From: Haliotis asinina
Lineage: Eukaryota; Mollusca; Gastropoda; Lepetellida; Haliotidae
NCBI RefSeq assembly: GCF_037392515.1
Contig: NC_090280.1
Location: forward strand, 27,843,118-27,907,117
DNA length: 64,000 nt
Reading direction: 5' to 3'
Part shown: positions 1-11,063 of the stretch, piece by piece
Layout of the letters: each line of letters begins with the position of its first letter
Position numbering within the stretch: position 1 is the first letter of the stretch
Position numbers and translations under genes: made by a program
The notes under the pieces: model-generated
What the model saw: only the letters and a program-made list of their open reading frames with translations
Told to the model about the DNA's origin: nothing
Database searches by the model: none

Positions 1-513
1 TCCCAGAGCAGAACTCGAAAACCATTTCATATCTTTCAACAGATCTTGGCAGATATATGACATTGTGACTTTGCTGGAAACAATTCAAACTTAGTCTAAA
101 AAAACAATGAGTAACTCTCAGACTATTTGTCCTTTCAAACATGTGGGGGGATATGTCATCCTCTGATGACTCTTTGTTCAAACTTCACCATACTTCCAAG
201 TCATTTAAAGTGCCCATCATGCACACAAAAAGTTGCTTGGGTTTATTTAGAAAGGACCTCATAATGTTTAAAGTTTATATGTATATGTAACTATCACATT
301 TTAGGATATTCCCATACTTTCTGTATGAACTCATGCAAAGTCAGTTCTTATATCAGGTTTGTGATCATTCAGTTGTTGGATCGTGAAAGTTGATAAATTG
401 TGGAAATACTGCCAGTAGAACAGTGATGAGGAAGGATGGGAAAAACATTGTCTTCGCAGATAGGATTATTTATTGTAGAGCTGTCAAACTTATCAGTCAC
501 TACAACTCTTCAG
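1..513 (+). other. Intron of KMT2A upstream of the first visible coding exon
   Basis: No coding stretch matching the KMT2A family is visible. It ends in a pyrimidine-containing tract and a CAG acceptor at 511-513 just before the first recognisable codons. An alternative acceptor (tgtag near 478) would lengthen the exon by about 12 codons that do not resemble the family. Confidence 0.6.
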
Positions 514-668
514 GAACCTGCGGAGAACCCCAGTGGGTGTGTGCGTGGCGAGCCATTCATGTCCCGTAAGCCATACGACATGTTCAGCTTCCTCATGTCC
601 CGGTATCGTAGCAAGCCTATGTCTGATGCAGGACAGCAGAATGTCGAGATGATTCACAAGTCTGCCAG
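514..668 (+). CDS. KMT2A: KMT2A exon with Win motif
   Basis: Encodes residues 1-51 of the visible part and two bases of codon 52. [10 protein letters not shown] aligns with the vertebrate WDR5-interacting NPHGSARAEV, with the key Arg kept. It is followed by a YDMFSFL block matching vertebrate FDMFNFL. The donor gtaggt begins at 669. The 5' border is inferred. Confidence 0.9.
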
Positions 669-3276
669 GTAGGTGATCCCTACAACCCAACAATGGCAAA
701 GCATCAGTACAAAAGAATAGCCACTTAAAATGCCATATTTTCTCTAGTAAGTGCTGGAACCCTCATAAGCACAGAGAATAAGCAGCACACTAACGATTGT
801 GGTAACTGGGCCCAGGAAGTTATCCTTTTTTTAGAGTTATCTTTTTTTTTAGTTATCTTTTTTTTAGAGAAAATGCGGTTGATTTCATTTTATTCCAGGT
901 CACAAGCTGTGAAATTAAAATGAATGACTGCTGAAAATAAGTGATGACAACAGGTGTTCACCAGTGCCAGTATTCACTACAACAAAGCAATTGTAATTGT
1001 AGTTTGAGATCATGATGCCAGTGACCTTAGTTAGGTCACATGACTTGTCGAGTGCTTGGGAGCAGTGATTTTGTTGACTTTTGTTATGTGGTTGCGACCT
1101 TTACTCATGTTGTTGTTTCCAGACGAGCCACCAGCATGGACCTGCCGATGGCGATGAGGTTCCGCAAGCTGCAAGAGCATGCAAAGGAGGCTGTAGGAGT
1201 GTACAGGTGAGATAAGGGATGTACACCTGTGGTTTATTTCAGGTGATTTGGTCGGAGTTGTTGTGTCATTGTTAGGTTCCTTGGTAACTGGGGTAGTGGA
1301 CTAGCCTAGTGGTTAAAGTGTTTGCTGGTCAAGCTAATGAACTGGGTTCTACTCCCCACACTGGTACAATGTGTGAAGCCCATTCCTGGTGTCCTTGACG
1401 TGGTATTGCTGGAAGATTTTTGAAAGTGATGTAGTACCAAACTAACTCACTCTTTGCTAATCCTTGTTAATATCATGTCAGGTGTGATACAGATTTCAGT
1501 TTGGTTTAACCTTGTTTTTGTCAGGTTGACCCTGTATTTATCACTTTGCCATTGTCTTTAACAGTTTGCCCTTGTTTTTATCAGTTGATCCGTTACCTAT
1601 TTCCAGACCAGCTTTATTGAAAACCTTTTATGTCCTAATCTAGATCCCACATTCATGGCCGAGGGCTTTTCTGCAAGCGCAACATTGACAGTGGTGAGAT
1701 GGTGATTGAATATGCAGGGGAGGTAATACGTTCATCTCTCACAGACAAGCGAGAGAAATACTACGAGAGCAAGGTAAGCAGTCTCAGAAAAGTATTGTCT
1801 GGAAATTCATTTCAACTTTAAAGTTATAGGATACATTTTTTGTGGAAATTGAGACTTGGCAGTGTTGGCCCAGAGAGCTCAAGGTTGATGGCCACATCTA
1901 CCCTGAAGACGATAAACTATGGCACTTCCTGTCTGTCTGTCTGTCTCTCTGTCTGTCTGTCTGTGACTTCAAACAAAACATTGACTCTACACTTTTATAT
2001 GTGTGTTAGGGATGCAGCCTTTGACATTGCCCACTTGTTTCAGGGTATTGGGTGCTATATGTTCCGTATTGATGACTTCGAAGTGGTAGATGCCACCATG
2101 CATGGCAGCGCAGCCAGATTTATCAACCATTCCTGTGAGGTGAGTAGACTGATCTGGATGTGATTCATCAGCTGAAATAATCTCTCCAACAGCCTCTGCT
2201 TGTACAAGATGTCTGTACAGGTTCATATATGTAAGCCACTCCTGTGTGGTGTGTAGATGGGTGTTGGCGAAATTCATCAGCTCAAATAATCTCCCCAACA
2301 ACCTGTGCTTATTGTATGGGAAACAGGGCACGTTCAGATTAGCAGTCACTCAAATCAGTGGTTGAGGTTTATTTGCTTTTGTTGCAGCCCAACTGCTACT
2401 CCAGGGTGATCAACGTGGATGGGAAGAAGCATATAGTTATCTTTGCAATGAGACCGTAAGTATTCTTCTTGAAAAGAGGTGATCTGGTTCCGATTACCTG
2501 ATCAACCCTTGAATTCTGGTGCTGACATTATTATTATTAAAGCAGAAAATAAGCTTTGAAATACCATTGTTTCACCCCGGGATGGTGATGATGGAGGTAA
2601 ATCTTTCCGATAAAGTTGACATGATGGCTACAAGCTTGATTGAATGACCAGTTATTTATTAATAAATGTGTTGTACCTTACTTCTAAAAATAAATACATA
2701 CATATATATAATTGGCATAGGGCTACTCCCACAATCACAGAACATTAAGAAAGGTGATGATAGTTATAGTTTTAAATATTGTGGGACCAGGGATTTGGTC
2801 TTCAGTGACCCATGCTTGTCATAAGATGTGACTCATATGGACAGCATCTCTGACCTGGTGGAACTGTAATCAATTACATAGACCAATGCTTATGACATCA
2901 ATTATTGGAGGCTTGGGTCGATGGGGTAGCCTTGTGGTTAAGGCCTTCACTTGTCACACCAAAGATCCAGGTTCGATTCCCCTCACGGGAGCCATGCATG
3001 AAGCCCATTTCTGGTGTCCCCTGCTGTGATGTTGCTCGAATATTGCTAAAAGCGGCGTAGAACTAAACTCAACCACTATCACAGGCTGCTGCAACAAGGC
3101 AAACACTGTGAGCTGATAATACAAGGATTCCTGTGCTCCTTAGTGAAATATAACCTGTTGTTTTCCACAGAATCAGCAAGGGCGAGGAGCTGACCTACGA
3201 CTACAAGTTCCCCATTGAGGAGGTGAAGATTCCGTGTTCCTGTGGCTCAAAGAAGTGTCGGAAGTACCTCAACTAA
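514..3276 (+). CDS. KMT2A: Histone H3-K4 methyltransferase, trithorax/MLL type (C-terminal part, 6 exons)
   Basis: Catalytic C-terminus of a trithorax-group lysine methyltransferase that methylates histone H3 lysine 4 in the nucleus as part of the WDR5/RBBP5/ASH2L/DPY30 complex (family knowledge). Coding exons are 514-668, 1123-1206, 1644-1773, 2044-2139, 2388-2455 and 3171-3276. All have GT-AG borders and compatible phases and give 212 residues ending at TAA. Order seen: Win motif around residue 11, a linker with [10 protein letters not shown], the SET domain (~73-196) with HGRGLF, the cofactor/catalytic NHSCEPN and [10 protein letters not shown], and the post-SET zinc site CSCGSKKC, ending in RKYLN. 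These motifs fit KMT2A/B rather than KMT2C/D. The gene is cut by the left window edge, so the CXXC, PHD and FYR regions lie outside. No stop codon interrupts the exons. Confidence 0.97.
1123..1206 (+). CDS. KMT2A: KMT2A exon, pre-SET linker
   Basis: The acceptor is ttgtttccag and the donor gtgaga. The exon reads [16 protein letters not shown] and then KEAVGVY, directly preceding the SET domain. The Arg codons at both borders are split in phase 2, matching the neighbouring exons. Confidence 0.95.
1291..1452 (+). repeat. tRNA-like SINE, family A
   Basis: Short interspersed repeat in a KMT2A intron. Features shared by all family-A copies here: a 'tagcctagtggttaaag' head; a B-box-like 'ggttcgattcc' segment (altered here); then 'tgtgaagcccatttctggtgtc', 'atattgctggaatattgctaaaa' and 'gcggcgtaaaac'; and an (ACTC)n tail. 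The head resembles a tRNA gene read through boxes A and B. The family is known to me from gastropod sequence and I give it no formal name. Confidence 0.75.
1644..1773 (+). CDS. KMT2A: KMT2A exon, SET-N
   Basis: Encodes [19 protein letters not shown], then [11 protein letters not shown], and ends at YYESK. It carries the HGRGLF motif that contacts S-adenosylmethionine in SET proteins. The acceptor is tctag and the donor gtaagc. Confidence 0.96.
2044..2139 (+). CDS. KMT2A: KMT2A exon, SET core with NHSC
   Basis: Starts at [11 protein letters not shown] and ends at RFINHSCE. The Asn-His-Ser-Cys block forms the pseudoknot at the active site, and its Cys is a zinc ligand with the post-SET cysteines. 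The donor is gtgagt. Confidence 0.97.
2388..2455 (+). CDS. KMT2A: KMT2A exon, SET core
   Basis: Encodes [19 protein letters not shown] and then AMR plus two bases of a split Pro codon. The acceptor is gttgcag and the donor gtaagt at 2456. Confidence 0.96.
2917..3074 (+). repeat. SINE family A copy
   Basis: Lies in the last KMT2A intron. It keeps an intact 'ggttcgattcccc' B box and the 'ctaaaagcggcgtag' segment. Confidence 0.8.
3171..3276 (+). CDS. KMT2A: KMT2A last exon, SET-C and post-SET
   Basis: Encodes [13 protein letters not shown] with the conserved Tyr pair, then the CxC-x4-C post-SET motif (CSCGSKKC), and ends RKYLN-TAA. The acceptor is tttccacag. Confidence 0.97.
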
Positions 3277-3469
3277 TCACAGGTGTCGATGCAGTGTGTA
3301 CATTGAGAAAAACATTACAAGTTCGTTTAGATGTTTGGCCTTGAAGAAAAACTGGTTTTGTTTGTTATTCAAGATTATTCAATGAAAATATACTGTCAGA
3401 AATGACAGGAGGCCACAAATTCTGACTGCCATTGCAAGTGTGAAGTGAGACACTGTCAGAATGTGAAAG

Positions 3470-3475
3470 AATAAA
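3470..3475 (+). terminator. Candidate proximal poly(A) signal of KMT2A
   Basis: AATAAA about 195 bases after the stop codon. Several further AATAAA motifs lie downstream, so use of this one is unproven. Confidence 0.4.
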
Positions 3476-3492
3476 CAGTTTCAAAGAGATCT

Positions 3493-3581
3493 GGGGTCAG
3501 TAGGATGGCCTAGTGGTTAAAGCGGCCACTCGTCACATGTAAAACCCGAGTTTGATTCCTCATGTAAAAACTCACTCATGG
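3493..3581 (+). repeat. SINE family A, 5' part
   Basis: Head and B-box-like region ('gatggcctagtggttaaagc', 'gagtttgattcct') only. The body is missing, although 'actcactcat' follows directly. Confidence 0.65.
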
Positions 3582-5034
3582 TGATCCGATGAAGGTTCAA
3601 GGTCACATACAGAGGAATACTGTTCAAGATAGTTCTGTGTGGATGGCTGCTATGGTTCTCATTTCCATGGTGTTACTTGCTCTGACTGAGTTGAGAAGTG
3701 CATCATATGTGAGAAAAAGAAGAAGAGTTTGTCCTGTTGAGTCAAATAAGTGTTGAATGTTGGATAGATGTGCAGACAGCTAGGTGTCTGTGCCTCATGA
3801 CAAGGGACAAAGGAGTAACACTTACAGCTTGCAAATCAATCGTACTTCCTGATTGCAAGACACAGGATGGTGTTTAGCTTTCAGGGGGCACCTGTAGTAC
3901 TAATTTTAAAGGTTTGTTTACAACCTGACTCAATTCTCCCAGAAGTTCTTCGGGGTCAGCGTAGTGGTAGATGCTGGTGTGATGTAGTTGTATGGTGTGG
4001 AAGATGAGGAAAAAGTACCCAACAGACAGGACTCTGTGGTTCTAAACTATTTGTTCTTAAACTAGAACATATTCAGAGTTTGACATTAAGTAATGCTTTC
4101 ACTAATTTAAGTTCTCTGAATACATACTGTGACAATAGCAATGGTGCAATCTGGACTTCCTGTCAAGTTCTTCAAGTCTGAAACTTGTGATGGTGACGCA
4201 CTCTGTACCTTTCAGACATGACAATGTTTTGGAGACTGGTTGCCATGGCTATATTCACCAAGGCAGCTTTTACCAGTGGCGACTGTATCTTATTTTCCAG
4301 TGGAGAGGGTGTTGCAGTGTATGCGCAACATTGTCATTCCTCGCTGGGGACCATGAACTGCTTCTGATCAGAATTTGTATCATTGATTGTGACTTTGTGT
4401 GGGATAGAGTTTACCAGTGGAACTTCACAGTCACAGATGGGCAAAATTCTGTGTAGGTCCTTCCAGTTGTGTAGTTTAATGTGATCAATTTTCTACTTTT
4501 TCTTTCTAAATACTGAAGATGTGTTAGGATTAGAAAATATGTCTGCATGAAGAAGCTGCAAAACCTCTGATTTGAGCAATAGGGGAGGCCACTCAGTCGT
4601 AGCAAATACCTGAGTAGATGTGCTAGTTTCTTCCCCTTGCACTTAACAATCTTAACACATGGCACATGTTTGAAGAAGTGTTGTTGGATCTTTGTATGCA
4701 AAAGAATATCAAACGTAATGACATTTTTATGTGGACTGACATGGTAGACTTAGGTGAATGTTGCCAACTGTTGATGTCAACATTTGAATCATTGAGTGAC
4801 AGTCTCTGTTGATAGTTCAGCCATGGCAATGGTTGTTTCTTGTTTGAACAATGCGACGTGATTGCCCAGAAATTGCCAGGAACTGGTAGCTATGTGCATT
4901 ATCCCTGTGTTTTTCCTTATTTACTTCAATTAATATTTTGACATGGCTCACATCCGTGCCCAGAGGTGATGTAAGGGATCGGCAATGATCAGTAATCTTA
5001 TGTTATTTATCTGGGTCCTGATCCACCAAGCGTT

Positions 5035-5135
5035 TGGGGGTGAATGGTAGCCTTGTGGTAGTGTTCACTCATTCGGGTTTCTATTCCCTACATGGGTAGA
5101 ATATTTCCATCTCTGGTGTTTCACCCCCTTGGCCT
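5035..5135 (+). repeat. SINE family A, worn 5' part
   Basis: 'gtagccttgtggta' head, then a diverged 'tctattccctacatgggtag' and 'tctctggtgt'. Confidence 0.5.
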
Positions 5136-5239
5136 ACAAATGTTGTTGCATATGATGTTTTGTGGACTCAAAGGCTAGACTAACACATTCGGGTGGTCAG
5201 TCTTGCCGAATTTTGTTGATTGTGTGTCATGGTATCATG

Positions 5240-5460
5240 ATTATGATCAATAACATCAGTCACTGGATTGCTGGTTCCAGACCTGAATTTATACAAAGAT
5301 TTACAGCAAACATAATAAGCTAACAGCATAGACTTGTTTTGGTTCATTGTAGTTAAAGATGGACTCATCCGAAATAAGGGTATCATGTGCTGAAACAAAT
5401 ACATGTATATAGGTTGCTACCATAGCTGGAATATTACTGGGTGTGGTATTAGACAACAAA
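5240..5460 (+). repeat. Interspersed repeat family B, interrupted
   Basis: 'atcagtcactggattgctgg' and 'ttccagacctgaatttatac' match the family-B core. The family-B end 'accatagctggaatattact' reappears at 5415-5460, so about 100 bases of other sequence separate the two parts. Confidence 0.5.
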
Positions 5461-5649
5461 CAAAACATCAACATGAAACGCTATCTTAGCCCTAAGATTG
5501 TCACTTTTATATGTTAATGCATGAGAGTTACGATCAATATAAGCCCTAGTGACTTTGAGGAACAATGTCCAGGTATGTTTTATCCCCAGGTATTACTTCC
5601 AGTGTGGAAAAGTCTGGGGAGTAATACACAGCTATATCTCATTGTTGTA

Positions 5650-5777
5650 AGAGCTGACATCATATCCCATTTGCATAGATTTATGCTCATGCTGTTGATC
5701 AGTGGATTGTCTGGTTTAGAATATATAGACTGCCTCCATATGGCTGGAATATTGCTGAGTGTGGCGTTAAACAACAT
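5650..5777 (+). repeat. Interspersed repeat family B
   Basis: Core 'catatcccat', 'gctcatgctgttgatcagtg' and 'gattgtctgg', with a 3' part 'ggctggaatattgctgagtg' and 'ggcgttaaacaac'. It shares the 'ggaatattgct' segment with family A, which suggests a common 3' region. Other copies lie on both strands of the window. Confidence 0.7.
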
Positions 5778-5959
5778 CTTACCAATCCTTGTGTACCTCA
5801 TGCTTGATGTTCACTGATACAATAATACAATACAACTTGAAATTTGTATAGTGCCAATATTCAGTTAGTTCATCTGCTCAAGGGCGCTTTTTTTCCCCCT
5901 CTATCATTGGATGTCCATCACAATGGCACATTGTATTTTCAATCTCAACTCCCTGGGGA

Positions 5960-6345
5960 TCATACAATTCTTGCAGCCTTAACAGGCGACCGAGTTAATG
6001 TGGCTTTCTCATCCTTACGAGGTACCCATTCACAGCTGGGTGGACTGGGACACATAGTCACAGTACTTTGTCCATGTTTACTCCATGTTGCTGTGCCCAC
6101 AACTAGGTGTTTGTATGTATTCGTGTGGCCACCATCTGGTCATCTACCAAAGGATTTATGGGTTCTTTAAAGTGCACAGGGTTGTGTATTGCACACTAGG
6201 GGTTGTGACAACACTGAAAGAGTCTGCAAACAAAGTTGACTCCAAGGTTTTTTACACCCGGTCACAGGTGGGCTCGATCCCGGCACCTCCAAACTCACTG
6301 GATTAGTAGCCTGGCACCTTAGACAGGTCGCCCACTGATACATGT
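5960..6345. repeat. Dispersed repeat family C
   Basis: Contains 'cacagctgggtggactggga', 'tttaaagtgcacagggttgt' and a tRNA-like 'ggctcgatcccggcacctcc'. I recognise this combination as a common molluscan dispersed repeat. Only one copy is obvious here. Confidence 0.5.
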
Positions 6346-9174
6346 GTGATGAAGAATGAGGTTGTGCATGTCAGTTTAAGAACTTAAAATTCATTTCATT
6401 GTGAAAAGAACTTGATAATCATGGATTCACAACAAACTTTATTTATTTCATTGGAAGATTAGCAGTTTTATATAACGTGCCAGTTAAGTAATTGGATACA
6501 CTGCATAATGCCTTGTCCTCAGTGCTGTACATAGCTGTATATAGTGTTATGACGTATATATTCCGGGTGACAATATCAGATGTGTTCATTTGTCAGTATT
6601 TGAAACTGAATACTTCGTTAGAACCAGCAGCAAGTACACCTACTCACTCCTACAGCATACTACAGAAGTAGGTCGTTACAGCCATGTCCCAGAATATGGT
6701 AGTGGATCATTTTAGACATCAAGCAGCTGTGAATAATGTTATGATTATTTTGTGTGTGCTTAATCCACAAAGGTACTTGTGGTGAAATCAGTTTGTTGGT
6801 TTAAGACATTTTGTTGTCCAAATGGTTTGATTGTTGTAAAAGATGATTTTGTCCAGAACAAAGTGCCAGCCCTTGCTGCCAACTTAAGTCAAGTTACCAC
6901 TATTGTTTTCAAATACATGCGGATGGCATTAGTATGCTGTGCAGAGTTACTTCCCTTGGCTCTGTCAGGATCCAATGCTGGAGGGTCGCTAATTTTCCTT
7001 TACATATATTACTGAGTCTGTCAGCGCATTGCCTTTGCTGGTGAGAATGAATATTGAGTCAGATTTCAGGACTTTCATTACTTGAGCTTTCCTCTGTGCA
7101 AAACTGACCCTTGGTGTTGAAAGTGTGGCTGATCCTGCTGGCTTTTCTCTAAATAGTCTTGGTGAACAAATGGAGGTGAATCTCAGAACGCCATCTGTGT
7201 GAATAATAAAGCAACAAAGTTCGTGGAAAACAACTTCTTAATTTCAGAGGGATGGAAATTTTCCGCTGATTGTGGATTTCTGCTAATTTTATTCCAAACT
7301 GATCAATTCTTTGAACCACTGAACCTCTGAAGTTGTTACCCATAAACTTTTATTATTCCTTATTTACTTGCCAACTTCAAGAATGCCGATCAAACAACCG
7401 TCTATGTGAATCCTGTCAAGTCAGACTGTCATCCTGTGATGTCCTGTAGCTCATCTACTTCATTGTTATATGGAAAAGTGCCTTCACTGTGCTGGGGTTT
7501 GGTCCTCAATAAATTAAGGAACAATATCATTTTTTTAAACTAATAATTTGAATAGAATATGAAATGAATTGTGCTCCTCTTTATATTTCTTTTCATGCTT
7601 CAAAAATATGAACATTCACACAAAACAAACTTACAGAAAATTAGAAAGTTATGTGATCAAGAACAGATTGTGATCAGTGGTAGTTGGGATAGAGAGGAAA
7701 ATGTTTACACATCTGTCAAATGTACGGGTAGTGTAGGCCATGAATTTTTCATATTTTCTCACAAAATCAGCCAAGCATTCTACCGAAATGCTGATGGTAA
7801 GATAATCAAGTTCGATCAAAATATTTTCATCTGTCTGTAGTCCACTTTTGATGAACTTGTTCATATTCATTCCATTTTGTAAATTCGAATAATGAGATTG
7901 CTATTTGTGATGTTAATGAAATAAAGGTACAATTGGTTATATTCTCAGTTTGCCACCCACATTTGCCTCCACATTTTATGCAGAACCGTGCCTTATGCAG
8001 GTGTAGTTGTGAGATTCTGGCCAGTGAAAATGTACAGGGAATGTTATAACCTTGTTATAAGACGGTGTATTACCTAGTTACCACCTGACAGAGTGATACA
8101 GAGTAACTTTGTTGTGTAACATGATGTAACATCTGCAGTGGAAGCTGTGGAGGAGTGGTAACTCCTGTCAACATTTGTTGCTTAAAATTAAGGAAACAGT
8201 TTGAAAATTAACAAAGGGAGACCACTCCCCCAAGCAATCTGTACTTGCCATGCAATAATTGTATATTCCTTGCTTTCAAATACACCTGACTTGCTGTTCA
8301 ACTTGATATAGGATTATGCCACTGTGGAGTTATCTCTACACATCAGAAGTCCATCACAGTTATTATTTATATCTTGTGCAAGTTGCATATTATTTTGTAA
8401 CTATGGTTGTTGAGAGTGTGTATATATGTAAATAGGAACCAGGACGCCTCGCCCAAGGAAGTCCATGACGTGGCCATCAACAGACTTTGGTTGTGTAGAT
8501 AGTACACATTGGTTTTGATGAATTATCAGAATGAATCCTCCTGTATTTCTGTATGAATCTCATGAACATATGCACAAACTTAGACTTCAAGAGATGATGG
8601 TGTTGTTACTAACCATGCAGAACAATGACAGGTACATGGTTGACTCTACTCTTTGTATGCCTTGAGCAGAATATTTAGCCTGGAAAGGCGCTACAAAAGT
8701 GCTCTACTATAATTACTGGTCACAAGAATTGTTTTTTCTTTTTAAGGAAACAGGATTTTATTTGTGAGTTGAAATATAAACCAAACTCATGGTACTTTGC
8801 TGTGCTATGAATTGAGGATGATGAGAATCTTGATGTTTCAGCAGATGATGAGTGTTCACTATGTGTAAGGATATGTTTTAGGTGTACATGGTGTTGTCGT
8901 CATGACAAAGTACATGCATGATGTACCAACTTTCTATCATAGAAAAAGACAAAGGGTATTTGCTGCATAGAAATGAACTATCAGTTGGATTTGCTCACAT
9001 GTGATCTGTCTCAAAATATCAATGTGCTTAGATTTCTGGAAGGCTGCACAAAATGCATGAAATTTCCTTTTCTCAGTATTATGTAGGTTAATATTGTTTT
9101 CCGTCATAATCATTATCTTAGTTTTAAAGTAACCACAGTGTGATGTCATATGTGCTCACCCGTATTATATGCAG

Positions 9175-9495
9175 AGGAACATGTAGAGGGTTTATCTGCT
9201 TGTATAACTACACGTGTCATGTTGTATATATATACATATATGATGTATGTAGAGGTTTTGCCCCATGGTATAACTGCATGTATCACCCTGTATATATACA
9301 CATATGATATCCACAGAAACATGTAGAGATTTCGCCCTTTGTTAGTACTGTATCACTCTGTATATATACATAATGATATCCACAGAAACATGTAGAGGTT
9401 TCACCCTGTGGTAGAACTGCACATATCACTGTATATATACATAATGATACCAAGAGGTACAAGTAGATTTTTCACAATATGGTAGAACTGCACAT
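9175..9495. repeat. Tandem repeat, ~75-bp unit, about 4 copies
   Basis: Each unit carries 'acatgtagaggtttc', then 'ggtagaactgcacatatcac', then 'tgtatatatacat' and 'gatatccacagaa'. Copies differ at several positions. It lies inside the possible KMT2A 3'UTR. Confidence 0.75.
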
Positions 9496-9690
9496 AGCAC
9501 TTTGTAAAGAATTTGTCACACCATTTTATGACAGTTAATCATTGTTGTGATTGCGCATTTATTTCATGTTTGCAACTTCCATGCTTTTCATACATTTTTT
9601 ACTTGTTTGAAAAACAATGTACAGACTAATTTATTGTACATAGTTTGACCCAAGTGGCTCTTGTTTTTATCTCAAGTTGATGTATATATG

Positions 9691-9696
9691 AATAAA
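9691..9696 (+). terminator. Candidate distal poly(A) signal
   Basis: AATAAA in an AT-rich setting followed by a T-rich stretch at 9716-9729. It would give KMT2A a 3'UTR of about 6.4 kb. Confidence 0.35.
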
Positions 9697-9761
9697 CCTA
9701 TCTCAGACACCAGTCTTTTGTTTCAATTTTAACCTTGCATCCATGAGCAAGCATTCCAGCT

Positions 9762-10443
9762 TGTGGGTTTGACCCTGGTCAATCTAGTAATGCGAGTTTC
9801 ACCAGGGAATCTAGTGATGTATGTGAGCTTCACCAGGGAATCTAGTGATGTATGTGGGTTTCACCTGGGGATCTAGTGATGCAAGTGGGTTTCACCTGGG
9901 GATCTAGTGATGTATGTGGGTTTCACCTGGGAATCTAGTGATGTATGTGGGTTTCACCTGGGAATCTAGTGATGTATGTGGGTTTCACCTGGGGATCTAG
10001 TGATGCAAGTGGGTTTCACCTGGGGATCTAGTGATGTATGTGGGTTTCACCTGGGAATCTAGTGATGTATGTGGGTTTCACCTGGGAATCTAGTGATGCA
10101 AGTGGGTTTCACCTGGGAATCTTAGTGATGCATGTGGGTTTCACCTGGGAATCTAGTGATGTATGTGGGTTTCACCTGGGAATCTAGTGATGCAAGTGGG
10201 TTTCACCTGGGAATCTTAGTGATGCAAATGGGTTTCACCTGGGAATCTAGTGATGCAAGTGGGTTTCACCTGGGAATCTAGTGATGTATGTGGGTTTCAC
10301 CTGGGAATCTAGTGATGTATGTGGGTTTCACCTGGGAATCTAGTGATGCAAGTGGGTTTCACCTGGGAATCTAGTGATGTATGTGGGTTTCACCTGGAAA
10401 TCTAGTGATGCAAGTGGGTTTCACCAGGGAGTGTAGTGATGCA
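9762..10443. repeat. 31-bp minisatellite, ~22 copies
   Basis: The unit is 'gggtttcacctgggaatcta' followed by 'gtgatgtatgt' or 'gtgatgcaagt'. The two unit types alternate irregularly, and two units carry an extra T ('aatcttagtgatg'). The array starts about 65 bases after the candidate distal poly(A) signal. Confidence 0.95.
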
Positions 10444-10639
10444 AATTTGACAGTGATAATACTGCAATCTATTTCATTAGAGCCAGTTCATATGACAAAG
10501 CAACCTCTTGCTTAAAGACACAACCATTAGCTTTAGGTCTTCGTGACTCTAACCATCTCTGTGGTCACAGCATCTGCCCACTGTTCGATCCCTTAACCAG
10601 TTATACAAGAGAACATATAATACTTGTTGGTTTGTGTTT

Positions 10640-10740
10640 GGTGCTCGGGATTAATGGGTACAACATGATCTGGTTGGCTCTGAGTCAGTATAATGGGAGC
10701 AGGGTATTCGATCTGAACTGGCATGGTATCATTTTACCTC
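10640..10740 (+). repeat. Dispersed repeat family D
   Basis: 'ggattaatgggtacaac', 'tctggttggctctgagtcag' and 'tataatg' match a second diverged copy at 51728-51812. Confidence 0.5.
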
Positions 10741-10914
10741 ACCTCACCTTTGTAGCTCTAGTACCAGATCCACTCATGCAAAGATTGTTCGATTGTTTTA
10801 AGCAACACATATCAAAGAGGCTTAAGTTCAGGATGGAATACCCCTGGTAAATTGAGGCACATCTCCAGCAGTTGCTCCTTTGTATACTGCAAATCTCTTA
10901 TTCCAACTATACAT

Positions 10915-10990
10915 TGGCAGCCTGTAATTAATGAAGTATGTACCAGACAGTCCAGTGATTGACTTAGTGCGCATCGATATAAATGACAGC
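10915..10990 (-). repeat. Repeat family B, partial
   Basis: The reverse complement contains the 'tcactggactgtctggtac' core. The flanking parts are too worn to assign. Confidence 0.5.
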
Positions 10991-11063
10991 AAACAGAAGC
11001 AAGTCATGTACAATTCAAGATAACAAATGGATTTGATGGTTTGACTGAGCTCATGTGTTGAAA

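Larger units (their letters stand above)
3277..9710 (+). other. Non-coding: possible long 3'UTR of KMT2A
   Basis: No credible coding sequence is seen. The stretch holds interspersed repeat copies, a family-C repeat and a ~75-bp tandem repeat. Near the end, an AT-rich tail with AATAAA at 9691 looks like a transcript end. MLL transcripts in other animals can have long 3'UTRs, but whether this is UTR or intergenic cannot be decided from sequence. Confidence 0.4.

Noticed and set aside
1840-2163. 107-residue open frame overlapping a KMT2A exon
   Set aside because: Only the part from 2044 to 2139 is coding by homology; the rest is intron read through, including a (TGTC)n microsatellite.
2940-3000. 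tRNA gene suggested by a 'ggttcgattcccc' B-box-like segment
   Set aside because: The surrounding sequence matches the repeated SINE family and cannot form a full cloverleaf; similar segments recur across the window.
7571-7840. 89-residue open frame in the possible KMT2A 3'UTR
   Set aside because: AT-rich, no family signature, no splice or start context that stands out.
9762-10443. CRISPR-like array
   Set aside because: Units are contiguous with no unique spacers, and the DNA is animal nuclear; this is a minisatellite.
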